This document shows positions 1-8,337 of a stretch of DNA of 64,000 bases, one piece after another; position 1 is the first letter of the stretch; every line of letters starts with the position of its first letter. This DNA is from DASSUW01 sp963730535. GTDB lineage: Bacteria; Actinomycetota; Thermoleophilia; Solirubrobacterales; Solirubrobacteraceae. Position numbers and translations under genes: made by a program. The notes beneath the pieces were generated by a model that had not been told where the DNA came from, searched no databases, and saw only the letters and a program-made list of their open reading frames with translations. The stretch covers positions 186,001 through 250,000 of the forward strand of contig CAVSRU010000002.1 in NCBI GenBank assembly GCA_963730535.1, in the 5' to 3' direction.

Positions 1-47
1 ACAGGTAGCGATCGGCCATCGCGTCGACAGCCGCTCGGCGCGAGGGC

Positions 48-422
48 TTAGCCGCGGCCCTTGCTGAACACGAACTTGTTCGGGGTCCCCTCCAGTGGGC
101 TGTCGTCGTCGGGCCGCCATAGCACGGTGTCCTCGATCTGCCGCGCCACCGCGAAGTCCTTGTCGGTGATGCCGCCGGCGGCGTGGTTCTGCAGCTTGAC
201 CCACAGCTTGCCCCACGTCACCGCGAGGTCCGCGTGGTGGTAGGCCGCCTCGCACACGAAGCCGACGGCGTTGACGACCATGAGCGTCGTCGGCCAGCCG
301 TCGGTGTTGTACTTGCGGCGGATCCAGTCGCCCTCGAGGTACCAGTCGTCGAGGCCGGCCTCCTTGAGCTTGGCCTCCACCTCGTCGGGCCCGTACGTCG
401 TGGGCTTGGCGCTTGCCTCCAT
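48..422 (-). CDS. 4a-hydroxytetrahydrobiopterin dehydratase (PCD-like)
   Basis: Small 124-residue protein of the pterin-4a-carbinolamine dehydratase family, which dehydrates 4a-hydroxy-tetrahydropterins. The family core is visible as EAAYHHADL, with the paired histidines, followed by the W/L-rich helix and LQNHAAGG. The usual proline after the two histidines is replaced by alanine. A strong AAGGAGG ribosome site lies about 8 nt before the ATG at 422, so the start is secure. It sits downstream of fae and a short-chain dehydrogenase on the same strand. PCD-like genes recur in bacterial H4MPT clusters, so a role in pterin cofactor metabolism fits better than phenylalanine hydroxylation. The exact substrate is inferred. 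Confidence 0.85.
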   Translation of the reverse strand: MEASAKPTTYGPDEVEAKLKEAGLDDWYLEGDWIRRKYNTDGWPTTLMVVNAVGFVCEAAYHHADLAVTWGKLWVKLQNHAAGGITDKDFAVARQIEDTVLWRPDDDSPLEGTPNKFVFSKGRG

Positions 423-467
423 GGGATACCTCCTTCGCGGTCTCCGCTGACTACAGCACGCCCGGCG

Positions 468-1196
468 CTACATGACCACGCCGCCGTTGACGCCGATCGC
501 CTGTCCGGTGACGAACGCGGCCTCGGGCGAGGCGAGATAGAGCGCCGCGCCCGCCACGTCCTCCGGGCGGCCCCAGCGCCCCAGCGGCGTGTCCCGCGCG
601 ACCGAGCGGCGAAAGTCGGGATCGGCCTGCTCGCCGAAGCTGGTCTCGATCCAGCCCGGACACAGCACGTTGACGCGCACGTCGGGCGCCAGGCTCCGCG
701 CGAGGCTCTTGCTGAACGCCAGCACGCCGCCCTTCACGGCGGCGAACAGCTGCGGGTTCTCGCCGGCCATGCCGCTCGTCACGTGGTCCCAGCTCATGTT
801 GACGATCGCGCCCCCGCGTTCCTGGTCGCGCATGATGTCGCCGATGGCATACGAGCACGCGATCGTGCCCTTCAGATCGACCGCGAGCAGGACGTCGAGC
901 TTGTGCTCCCACTCCCACTCCGCCGCCTCGCCCGTGAGCACGTCGGCGCCGGCGTTGTTGACCCACACGTCAACCCGGCCGAGCTCGTCGCGCGCCTCGG
1001 CGACGAGGCGCTCGCAGGCGTCGCGGGTTGCGAGATCGGCCTGGCGGACGAGCGCCCGCCCGCCGCGCGCCGCGATCGCGTCGGAGACCTCGCGCGCACG
1101 CTCGGGCGAGGCGCGGTGCGAGAGCAGCACCACGGCTCCCTCGGCCGCGTAGACCTCGGCGATGGCGCGTCCGATCCCGCTGCTCGCGCCGGTCAC
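468..1196 (-). CDS. SDR-family oxidoreductase lacking the catalytic tyrosine
   Basis: Rossmann-fold short-chain dehydrogenase of 242 residues. The nucleotide-binding TGASSGIG is at residues 2-9, NNAG at 80-83, the catalytic-serine strand VNMS near 132-135, and the C-terminal GQAIGVNGG. The usual Y-x3-K pair reads F151-x3-K155, so the catalytic tyrosine is phenylalanine. The GTG start at 1196 cuts the first strand short; homologous-looking residues (RLDGLHAVV) continue upstream in frame as far as the fae stop codon, with only a CTG (1208) as possible start. It follows fae by about 66 nt and is probably co-transcribed. A dehydrogenase role in C1 metabolism cannot be assumed because of the altered active site. 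Confidence 0.75.
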   Translation of the reverse strand: MTGASSGIGRAIAEVYAAEGAVVLLSHRASPERAREVSDAIAARGGRALVRQADLATRDACERLVAEARDELGRVDVWVNNAGADVLTGEAAEWEWEHKLDVLLAVDLKGTIACSYAIGDIMRDQERGGAIVNMSWDHVTSGMAGENPQLFAAVKGGVLAFSKSLARSLAPDVRVNVLCPGWIETSFGEQADPDFRRSVARDTPLGRWGRPEDVAGAALYLASPEAAFVTGQAIGVNGGVVM

Positions 1197-1262
1197 GACG
1201 GCGTGCAGACCGTCGAGCCGACCCGGCCGGGTCGGTTCAGTCGATGGGTCCGCCGTGGTCGG

Positions 1263-1775
1263 CTAGCCCTCCACGCCCGCCGCGAACGGATGGCGCGCCG
1301 CTTCCGCGGACTCGAGCACCGCGCTGACGGCGGGCTCGTTGTTCAGGGCGCGCGCGATCGCCTCCTTCGTGGCGGTGTAGTTGTAGTCGAAGATCTTCTT
1401 GTCGTCCGTGGCTTCCCAATGGATGAACACGCCGCAGATGATGCAGAGGTCGTCGATGTCTCCTTCGGCGATGACGCCCTCGCGAACCGAATCGACGACG
1501 CCGCGTGCCACGGCGGCCTGGGCGGGCCCGAACATCTGCACCGCCTGCGTCGCGCCCTTGATCGTGACCTTGTTGGACATGATCGTGTCCGGCTTGGCGG
1601 GGAGGTTCGGGGCGACGATCGCCAACAGGTTCGTGTGGCCCTCCTTCTGGTTGACGAGGGCGTTCGCGAACGCTTCGCCGACCGGTCCGCTCTTTGAGCC
1701 GATCAGGACGTCGACGTGCGCGACCTCGTTGCCCTCGCCGACGAGCGACTCTCCAACCTGCAACGTCGGGGCCAT
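1263..1775 (-). CDS. fae: formaldehyde-activating enzyme Fae
   Basis: Fae joins formaldehyde to tetrahydromethanopterin to give methylene-H4MPT, the entry step of the H4MPT pathway in the cytoplasm. The 170-residue length and the sequence match the family end to end: GESLVGEGNE, then HVDVLIGSKSGPVG with His20 in the place of the known catalytic histidine, then NLLAIVAPNL and GVFIHW. A GGGAGG ribosome site precedes the ATG at 1775. The start is only 14 nt from the divergent CitG-like gene, so the promoter must be compact or overlap that gene. The SDR and PCD genes follow on the same strand. Confidence 0.96.
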   Translation of the reverse strand: MAPTLQVGESLVGEGNEVAHVDVLIGSKSGPVGEAFANALVNQKEGHTNLLAIVAPNLPAKPDTIMSNKVTIKGATQAVQMFGPAQAAVARGVVDSVREGVIAEGDIDDLCIICGVFIHWEATDDKKIFDYNYTATKEAIARALNNEPAVSAVLESAEAARHPFAAGVEG

Positions 1776-1789
1776 GACCGGGCCTCCCT

Positions 1790-2743
1790 ATGGTTGTCGG
1801 TGTGCCTGAGAAATCAGGGAACGGGCCGGCGACTCTAGCTTCTGCCGGTGAACGGGGTCAAGCTCGGGGGCAGCGGTCGCCCGCACGTGCGGCGGCCGCG
1901 ACCGTTCGTACCCCCGACAGCGTCGCCGGTGCCGCCCAGCTGGCCTGCGTGCTCGAGGTCAGCGCGGAGAAGCCGGGCAACATCACCCCGAGCCACGACT
2001 TCCGCGACACCTCCTACGAGGACATGCTGCGCAGCGCGATCGCCGTCGGCCCCGAGCTGGCGCGGGCGGAGGAGCGCGCGGTGGGTGAGACGGTCCTCGC
2101 GGTCGTGGAGGCGTCGCGCCGCGTCGCGCCGGCGAACACGAACCTCGGCATCGCACTGCTGCTCGCGCCGCTGGCGAAGGCCGCGCTCGACGGCGGGCCG
2201 CTGCGTACGCGGCTGTGCGCGACGCTGCGCGCGCTCGACGTCGCCGACGCGCGCGACGCGTACGCGGCGATCCGGCTCTCCGGCGCGGGCGGCCTGCGCA
2301 AGCGCGTCGAGCACGACGTGCGCTCCGAGCCGGCCGTCGGCCTGCGCGAGGCGATGGCGAGCGCCGCTGAGCGGGACTGGGTCGCCTCGGAGTACGTGAC
2401 CGACTACGCGTTGACCTTCGACACCGGGATCCCCGCACTCGTCGCCGCGCTCGGCGACGGCCTCTCCGTGCGCGAGGCGATCGTCGAGCTGCACCTGCGG
2501 CTGCTGGAGCGGGTTCCCGACACCCTCATCGCGCGCAAGCGCGGCGCCGGCGCGGCGGCGCGGGTGTCGGCGGGCGCGCGCGAGGTGCTTGCCGCCGGCG
2601 GCGTGCGCACGGCCGCCGGGCGCCGGGCGCTGCGGAGCTTCGACGCCTCGCTGCGCGAGGCGGGCAACGCGCTGAACCCCGGGACGACCGCCGACCTCGT
2701 GACGGCGACGCTGTTCGTCGCGCTGGTCGAGCGTATGCTCTGA
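1790..2743 (+). CDS. triphosphoribosyl-dephospho-CoA synthase (CitG/MdcB) family protein
   Basis: The family motif LEVSAEKPGNITPSHDF is near residues 54-70, followed by the helical core with TNLGIALLLAPL and, near the C-terminus, LNPGTTADLVTATLF. CitG enzymes make the prosthetic-group precursor of citrate or malonate lyase, but no lyase or acyl-carrier gene is nearby. Related proteins are regular members of bacterial H4MPT/methanofuran clusters, so a role in making that cofactor set is likelier; the reaction is unknown. The first about 40 residues look non-conserved; the ATG at 1790 and a GTG at 1802 are the only clear starts upstream of the conserved region. It leads the plus-strand operon. 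Confidence 0.8.
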   Translation: MVVGVPEKSGNGPATLASAGERGQARGQRSPARAAAATVRTPDSVAGAAQLACVLEVSAEKPGNITPSHDFRDTSYEDMLRSAIAVGPELARAEERAVGETVLAVVEASRRVAPANTNLGIALLLAPLAKAALDGGPLRTRLCATLRALDVADARDAYAAIRLSGAGGLRKRVEHDVRSEPAVGLREAMASAAERDWVASEYVTDYALTFDTGIPALVAALGDGLSVREAIVELHLRLLERVPDTLIARKRGAGAAARVSAGAREVLAAGGVRTAAGRRALRSFDASLREAGNALNPGTTADLVTATLFVALVERML

Positions 2744-2771
2744 CGCCGTCGCACCGCGTCAGCCACTCCTC

Positions 2772-3854
2772 CTGATTGCTCTGAGCGCGCGCATGCTCGC
2801 GGATCTGGCGAGGCGCGACGGTCAGCGAGTGGTTGCGTTCGATCTGTTCGGCGACCTCGACCTGCGACGGAGCGCCGACCGTGTCGTGACGCGCGCCGGC
2901 GTGACCGCGCTCGTCGATGCCGCGGTGGGGGAGGCTCCGGGCGCCGTCGTCTACGGCGCGAGCTTCGAGAACCACCCCACGCTCGTCGGGCGGCTGGGCG
3001 AGCGCCACGCGCTGCTGGGCAACCCGTCGAGCACGTTGCGCGCCGTGCGCGATCCCGCGCAGCTCGGCGCCGCCCTGGGCGAGCTTCCGCACCCGCGGGC
3101 GACCGTCACGGCCCCGTCCGCCGGCCGCTGGCTGCGTAAGCCGCTGCGCGGCGGCGGCGGCATCCGCGTGCGGGAATGGCGCGGCGGCGCGCTGCCGGCA
3201 GGGACCTTCCTGCAGGAGCGCATCGACGGGATCGCGTGCTCGGCGGCGGCGGTGGGCGACGGGAAGGACGCCGTCGTGCTCGGGCTCACCGAGCAGCTCG
3301 TCGGGCGGCGCGCGTTCGGCGTCCGCGGCCATCGCTGGTGCGGGAACCTCGTACCGCCGCGAGTCCCGGCCGGCGAGCTGCTCGACCAGGCGCGCACGAT
3401 CTGCTCGTGCCTGGCGGGCGCGTTCGCGTTGCGGGGATTGTTCGGCGTCGACTTCATCTGGGACGGAGAGCGCGCGTGGACGGTCGAGGTCAACCCGCGT
3501 CCGACGGCGTCGCTCGAGGCGATCGACGCGGCGCACGGAGTGGGTGTGTTCGACGCGCACCTGCGCGGCTGCGCCGGCGAGTTGCCTCGCGTCGAGGCCG
3601 AGCGTTCGGGCGCAGCCGGCAAGGCGGTCCTCTTCGCCACCGAGGACGTGGTCGTCGGCGACAGCGTGCGCTGGCTGGAGCGCGGCGTGCGCGACGTCCC
3701 GCACCCCGGCGAGCGCATCGCCGCGGGCCGTCCGATCTGCACGGTCGTGACGACCGCCGCGACGCCGGAGGATGCCCTTGCGGGGCTCGAGGAGCAGGCC
3801 GCGTGGTTGCGCGCTGAGCTCGAGGCGCGAGTGGAGGTGGCGGCGGGTGGCTGA
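2772..3854 (+). CDS. ATP-grasp family protein of the H4MPT cluster
   Basis: ATP-grasp ligase-like protein. The N-terminal strand/helix LLLIALSARMLADLARRDG and VVAFDLFGDLD resemble the pre-ATP-grasp fold. The glycine loop LRGGGGI and the metal-binding VEVNPRPTASLE follow. Such genes are standard in methylotroph H4MPT clusters and are thought to take part in cofactor biosynthesis, but the substrate is not known. The first canonical start is ATG 2793, which would remove half of the first strand; the frame is open back to 2703 with no ATG, GTG or TTG, so a CTG at 2772 is given as the probable start. The stop overlaps fhcB by 8 nt. Confidence 0.8.
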   Translation: MIALSARMLADLARRDGQRVVAFDLFGDLDLRRSADRVVTRAGVTALVDAAVGEAPGAVVYGASFENHPTLVGRLGERHALLGNPSSTLRAVRDPAQLGAALGELPHPRATVTAPSAGRWLRKPLRGGGGIRVREWRGGALPAGTFLQERIDGIACSAAAVGDGKDAVVLGLTEQLVGRRAFGVRGHRWCGNLVPPRVPAGELLDQARTICSCLAGAFALRGLFGVDFIWDGERAWTVEVNPRPTASLEAIDAAHGVGVFDAHLRGCAGELPRVEAERSGAAGKAVLFATEDVVVGDSVRWLERGVRDVPHPGERIAAGRPICTVVTTAATPEDALAGLEEQAAWLRAELEARVEVAAGG

Positions 3855-5058
3855 CGCGACGTGTGCGGGGTGTGGCTGCGTCTGCGATGACATCGAGGTG
3901 ACCGTTGCGGACGGCCGGCTTGCGGGGCTGACGCGGACGTGCCCACTCGGCGACTCCTGGTTCGCCGAGCGGGGCGGCGACAGGCCGCCGGTCGCCCGCC
4001 TCGACGGCCGCACGGTGAGCCTCGACGAGGCCCTGGAGGCCGCGGCCGCGATCTTGAATCAAGCGCGCGTCCCGCTCGTCTACGGTCTCGGCCAGACGAG
4101 CTGTGAGGCGCAGCGCAGGGCGGTGGCGCTCGCCGAGGCGATCGGGGCCGTGGTCGATCCCGCGGGCAGCGGCGCGGCGCAGGCGGCCTACCAGGCGATC
4201 GGCTCGAGCACGGCGACGTTCGGCGAGATCCGTGACCGGGCGGAGCTGGTCGTCGTCTGGCGGGCCAACCCGGTGCTCACCCACCCGCGCCTGTTGGGTC
4301 GGCTGCGCCTGGATCGCGCCGGTCGCGGCTCACGAGCGCTCGTCGTCATCGACGCCGAGCGCACCGCCACTGCTGACGAGGCCGACGCCTTCGTCGCGCT
4401 CGACGCGACCCACGACTTCGAGGCACTGTGGGCGCTGCGCGCGCTGATCGGTGGCGCGCCGCTCGATCACGATCGGAGCGGCGAGTTCCCGCTCGACGGT
4501 CTCCACGACCTCGCGGAGCGCCTGGTCGGTGCACGCCACGCCGCGATCCTCTACGGCGCCGTCGACGAGCTCGGTGCGCTCGCGCTGTTCGCGCTCGTGC
4601 GCGACCTCAGTCGTGACCGCCACGCGGTCACGCTGGGACTGCGCGGTGACGGCAACGCGCGCGGCGCCGAAGACGTGCTCGCCTGGCAGACCGGCTTCGC
4701 CTCCGCGGTGAGCTTCGCCCGCGGCTACCCGCGCGCCAACCCCGGCGAGCTCGGTGCCGCCGCGCTGCTCGAGCGCGGCGAGGTCGACGCCGCGCTCGTG
4801 GTGGCCTCCGACCCCCTCGAGCACCTTCCGCCCGCCGCCGCCGAGCGCCTGCGCGGACTGCCCACGGTGGCGGTTGATGCGCGGGCCACTGCGACGTCGC
4901 GGGCCGCGCGCGTCGCATTCGCCACCGCGGCCGACGGCATCGAGGTGCCGGGTACGGTCCATCGGATGGACGGCGTCCCGCTCCCCCTGCGCGCACCGCT
5001 GGCCGCGGAGCGCCCGGGTGTCGAGGACGTGCTGGCCGCGATCGCGGATCGCTTGTGA
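3847..5058 (+). CDS. fhcB: formylmethanofuran dehydrogenase/hydrolase subunit B
   Basis: Subunit B of the Fhc complex, which turns formyl-H4MPT into formate through formylmethanofuran. The N-terminus has the family cysteine motif CAGCGCVCDD, then LTRTCPLGDSWF, followed by a molybdopterin-oxidoreductase-like fold (VPLVYGLGQTSCEAQR, NPVLTHPRL, LGLRGDGNARGAE). In bacterial Fhc this subunit is considered structural because the bacterial complex hydrolyses rather than oxidises formylmethanofuran; that is family knowledge. The GTG at 3847 is chosen because it places CAGCGC five residues from the start and overlaps the ATP-grasp stop by 8 nt. 403 residues. Confidence 0.92.
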   Translation: MADATCAGCGCVCDDIEVTVADGRLAGLTRTCPLGDSWFAERGGDRPPVARLDGRTVSLDEALEAAAAILNQARVPLVYGLGQTSCEAQRRAVALAEAIGAVVDPAGSGAAQAAYQAIGSSTATFGEIRDRAELVVVWRANPVLTHPRLLGRLRLDRAGRGSRALVVIDAERTATADEADAFVALDATHDFEALWALRALIGGAPLDHDRSGEFPLDGLHDLAERLVGARHAAILYGAVDELGALALFALVRDLSRDRHAVTLGLRGDGNARGAEDVLAWQTGFASAVSFARGYPRANPGELGAAALLERGEVDAALVVASDPLEHLPPAAAERLRGLPTVAVDARATATSRAARVAFATAADGIEVPGTVHRMDGVPLPLRAPLAAERPGVEDVLAAIADRL

Positions 5059-6644
5059 TGCTCCGGATCGCCGCCGGCCGCATCTACGACCCTGCCAACG
5101 GCATCGCCGGCGAGGTGCGCGACGTCTGTGTGCAGGACGGCAAGATCGTCGCCGACGTGCCGGCGCACGCCCGCCGCATCGATGCGCGTGGGATGGTCGT
5201 CATGCCCGGCGGGGTCGACATCCACGCCCACATCGCCGGGCCGAAGGTCAACGCCGCGCGCAAGCTCGCGCCCGAGGAGCCCTACGGCGGGCTCGTCCCC
5301 TCGACGTTCGCCACCGGCCACCGCTACGCGTTGCTGGGCTACACGACCGTCGTCGAGGCCGCCACGCCACCGCTCGCGGCCCGCCACACACTCTCGGAGC
5401 TTCGCGACACACCGATCATCGACGCCGCCTTCCTCGTTTTGATGGGCAACAACCTGCCGCTGTTCGAGCTCATCCGCTCCGAGCCGGCCCGCGTGCGCGA
5501 GGCGATCGCCTGGTGGCTCCAGGCCACGGGGGGGTACGGCGTCAAGCTCGTCAATCCCGGTGGCGTGGAGATGTGGAAGCGCAGCAACGGCAACGTGACC
5601 TCGCTCGACGACGAGGGCCCCGGGGTCACGCCACGGCAAGTCATCGAGACCATCGCCACCGCGGTGCACGAGCTCGGGCTGCCGCACCCCGTGCACGTCC
5701 ACTGCAACAACCTCGGCGTCTCCGGCAACTGGCGCACGACGCGCGACACGCTCCGCACGCTCGAGGGCCGCCGCGCCCACCTCGCCCACCTGCAGTTCCA
5801 CGCATACGGTGGACGGTCCGGCGGGCGGCCGCGCTCGCGGGCGCCGGAGCTCGCCGAGCACATCAACGCGCACCCGGAGCTGAGCGCTGACGTCGGGCAG
5901 GTGATGTTCGGCCCGGCGATGACCATGACCGCCGACGCGCCGGTCTCCGCGGTCCTGCGCGAGATCACCCACGGCAAGTGGGTCAACGCCGACACCGAGG
6001 CCGAGACCGGCTGCGGGATCGTCCCGTTCACGTACCGCGAGCGCAACTACGTGCACGCGCTGCAGTGGGGGATCGGCCTCGAGCTGTTCCTGCTCAGCCG
6101 CGACCCGTGGCGGATCGTGCTGTCTACCGACCACCCGAACGGCGGCTCGTTCCTCAGCTATCCGCGCCTGATCCGCCTGCTGATGGATCGCGAATTCCGC
6201 AACGAGGAGATCCGGCGGGTGAACGGGCAGGCGATGAAGCGGACCGTCCTGCTCGACGACCTCGATCGCGAGTACACGCTGGAGGAGATCGCGATCATCA
6301 CGCGCGCCGGGCCGGCGAGGCTGCTCGGGCTGCGCGACAAGGGTCACCTCGGCGTGGGCGCCGACGCCGACATCACGATCTACGACGACCGCGACGACCG
6401 CGAGGCGATGTTTGCCGCCCCGCGCTACGTCCTCAAGGACGGGCACCCGGTCGTCGAGGACGGCGAGCTGCGCGAGGCCCGCCCGGGCCGCCTGCTGCGC
6501 GTCGGCGCGGCGTACGACCCAAGCATCGAGCCCACCCTGGAAAAGCTCTTCGAGGACCGCTACAGCGTGCAGTTCGCGAGCTATCCGGTGCGGGAGCCGT
6601 GGCTGCTCGAGCCCGCGCGTACCGTCGCCGCGGAGCCGCGATGA
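5055..6644 (+). CDS. fhcA: formylmethanofuran dehydrogenase/hydrolase subunit A
   Basis: Amidohydrolase subunit of Fhc that hydrolyses formylmethanofuran to formate and methanofuran. Family signatures are present in order: DIHAHIAGPKVN with the two metal-binding histidines, the lysine strand VKLVNPGG, HVHCNNLG, and STDHPNGGSF with the catalytic aspartate. Length, 529 residues, matches FwdA/FhcA. The start is either the GTG at 5055 or the ATG at 5058; both overlap the fhcB stop, implying translational coupling. fhcD begins inside its stop codon. Confidence 0.95.
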   Translation: MMLRIAAGRIYDPANGIAGEVRDVCVQDGKIVADVPAHARRIDARGMVVMPGGVDIHAHIAGPKVNAARKLAPEEPYGGLVPSTFATGHRYALLGYTTVVEAATPPLAARHTLSELRDTPIIDAAFLVLMGNNLPLFELIRSEPARVREAIAWWLQATGGYGVKLVNPGGVEMWKRSNGNVTSLDDEGPGVTPRQVIETIATAVHELGLPHPVHVHCNNLGVSGNWRTTRDTLRTLEGRRAHLAHLQFHAYGGRSGGRPRSRAPELAEHINAHPELSADVGQVMFGPAMTMTADAPVSAVLREITHGKWVNADTEAETGCGIVPFTYRERNYVHALQWGIGLELFLLSRDPWRIVLSTDHPNGGSFLSYPRLIRLLMDREFRNEEIRRVNGQAMKRTVLLDDLDREYTLEEIAIITRAGPARLLGLRDKGHLGVGADADITIYDDRDDREAMFAAPRYVLKDGHPVVEDGELREARPGRLLRVGAAYDPSIEPTLEKLFEDRYSVQFASYPVREPWLLEPARTVAAEPR

Positions 6645-7528
6645 AGCTGCACGGGGCCGAGATCGTCGACACCTTCGCGGAGGCGTTCCCGATGTGGGGC
6701 GCGCGCGTCGTGATCACCTCGGCGACGCCGGAGTGGGCGCTCGAGGCGGGGCGTTCGATGACAGGCTTCGCCACCTCGGTGATCGGGTGCAAGTGCGAGG
6801 CGAGCATCGAGCGCGAGCTCGCTCCCGACGAGACCCCTGACGGACGGCCGGGCGTCAGCGCGCTGCTGTTCGCGATGGATCGAGAGGGCGTGGGCAAACG
6901 GCTGGTCGAGCGCGTCGGGCAGTGCGTGCTGACGTCACCGACGGCGGCCTGCTTCAACGGCGTGGATGCCGAGGACACGGTGGACGTCGGGGGCCAGCTG
7001 CGCTTCTTCGGCGACGGCTACCAAGCCAGCAAGGTGCTCGACGGGCAGCGGTACTGGCGCGTGCCGGTGATGGAGGGCGAGTTCCTGGTGCAGGAGCGCT
7101 TCGGCGTCGTCGAGGGCGTGGCCGGTGGAAACATCATCATGCTGGGGCGCGACGCCGAATCGGCGCTACGGGCGGCCGAGGCCGCGGCGAGCGCGATGCG
7201 GTCCGTCGAGGGCGTGATCATGCCGTTTCCCGGCGGGATCGCGCGCAGCGGCAGCAAGGTCGGCTCGCGATATAGCGCGCTACCGGCGTCGACGAACGAC
7301 GTGCTGTGCCCGACGCTGCGCGGCCAGGTCGAGCACACGGACGTGCCGCCCGACGTCGAGGCCGTCTTCGAGATCGTCATCGACGGGCTCGCGCTGGAGC
7401 CGGTGCGCGAGGCGATGCGCCGCGGGCTTGTGGCCGCCGCCGAGGCGGGCGCCAGCCACGTGACCGCCGGCAACTACGGCGGCAACCTCGGCCCTCACCA
7501 CATCCATCTCCGTGAGCTGATGCCGTGA
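6641..7528 (+). CDS. fhcD: formylmethanofuran--H4MPT N-formyltransferase
   Basis: Formyltransferase (Ftr) that moves the formyl group between H4MPT and methanofuran; in bacteria it is part of the Fhc complex as subunit D. The 295-residue protein begins MKLHGAEIVDTFAEAF, followed by the conserved SVIGCKCEASIE, PGGIARSGSKVGSRY and the C-terminal NYGGNLGPHHIHL. Length and motifs agree with the family. The ATG at 6641 forms an ATGA overlap with the fhcA stop. The frame is open far upstream, but only this start fits the family. Confidence 0.95.
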   Translation: MKLHGAEIVDTFAEAFPMWGARVVITSATPEWALEAGRSMTGFATSVIGCKCEASIERELAPDETPDGRPGVSALLFAMDREGVGKRLVERVGQCVLTSPTAACFNGVDAEDTVDVGGQLRFFGDGYQASKVLDGQRYWRVPVMEGEFLVQERFGVVEGVAGGNIIMLGRDAESALRAAEAAASAMRSVEGVIMPFPGGIARSGSKVGSRYSALPASTNDVLCPTLRGQVEHTDVPPDVEAVFEIVIDGLALEPVREAMRRGLVAAAEAGASHVTAGNYGGNLGPHHIHLRELMP

Positions 7529-8337
7529 CGCTCACGCTCACGCTGCGCGAGGAACCGGTCGTGCCGCTCGAGGCCGATGTGCTGTGCCCGGACCGGCTGG
7601 CCGGCGCACGCCGTGACGAGATCGAGGCGTTGCCCGTCCGGTACGGCAACGAGCGCGCACGCGTGGGTGAGTTCTTCGCTGTCTCGGGCTCCGGTGACGA
7701 CGTGCGCCTCGAGGGCGACCTGTCCCGCGTCAGGCTTGTGGGCGCGGGGATGACCGCGGGGCGACTCACGGTCGCCGGCGACGTCGGCATGCACGTGGGG
7801 GCCGGCATGCACGGGGGCGAGCTGCACGTCGAAGGCGACGCCGGCGACTGGGCCGGCGCGGGCATGCGCGGCGGCACGCTCGTGGTGCGCGGTACGGCGG
7901 GGAGCCGGCTGGGCGGCGTCTATCCCGGCGAGCGGGCGGGCATGCGCGGCGGCGAGATCGTCGTCCACGGCGACGCCGGCGAGCAGGCCGGTGCCGGCCT
8001 GCGGCGCGGTCTGATCGCGGTGGCCGGGCGCGTCGGCGACGCCACGGGCCTCCGGATGCTGGCCGGGACGATCGTCGCGCTCGGCGGGCTCGGGCCCCGG
8101 GCGGGGGCCGGCATGCGGCGTGGCTCGATCGTCACGATGGCGCCGGCGACGCCGCCGGCGACGTTCGTGTTCTCTTGCACGTATCGCCCACCGTTCCTGC
8201 GCCTGTACCTGCGCCGGCTGCGCGCCTTCGGGCTGGCCGTCTCCGACGACCAGATCGACGGTCGCTACGCGCGCTGGTGCGGCGACGGCCTCGAGCTGCG
8301 GCGCGGCGAGGTCCTGATCCTGGAGGGAGACGCTTGA
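7525..8337 (+). CDS. fhcC: formylmethanofuran dehydrogenase/hydrolase subunit C
   Basis: Subunit C of the Fhc complex. Residues about 70-205 are a run of glycine-rich hexapeptide-like repeats (GAGMTAGRL, GAGMHGGEL, GAGMRGGTL, AGMRGGEI, GAGLRRGL), which form the beta-helix typical of FwdC/GltB-type domains. A C-terminal segment follows (FLRLYLRRLRAFGL). In bacteria this part scaffolds the polyglutamyl methanofuran carried by the complex, from known structures. The GTG start makes a GTGA overlap with fhcD, and mch starts inside its stop. 270 residues. Confidence 0.93.
   Translation: MTLTLTLREEPVVPLEADVLCPDRLAGARRDEIEALPVRYGNERARVGEFFAVSGSGDDVRLEGDLSRVRLVGAGMTAGRLTVAGDVGMHVGAGMHGGELHVEGDAGDWAGAGMRGGTLVVRGTAGSRLGGVYPGERAGMRGGEIVVHGDAGEQAGAGLRRGLIAVAGRVGDATGLRMLAGTIVALGGLGPRAGAGMRRGSIVTMAPATPPATFVFSCTYRPPFLRLYLRRLRAFGLAVSDDQIDGRYARWCGDGLELRRGEVLILEGDA

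Noticed and set aside
1..47. Start of a further minus-strand gene at the left edge (MADRYL...)
   Set aside because: Only a few codons are visible; not enough to call.
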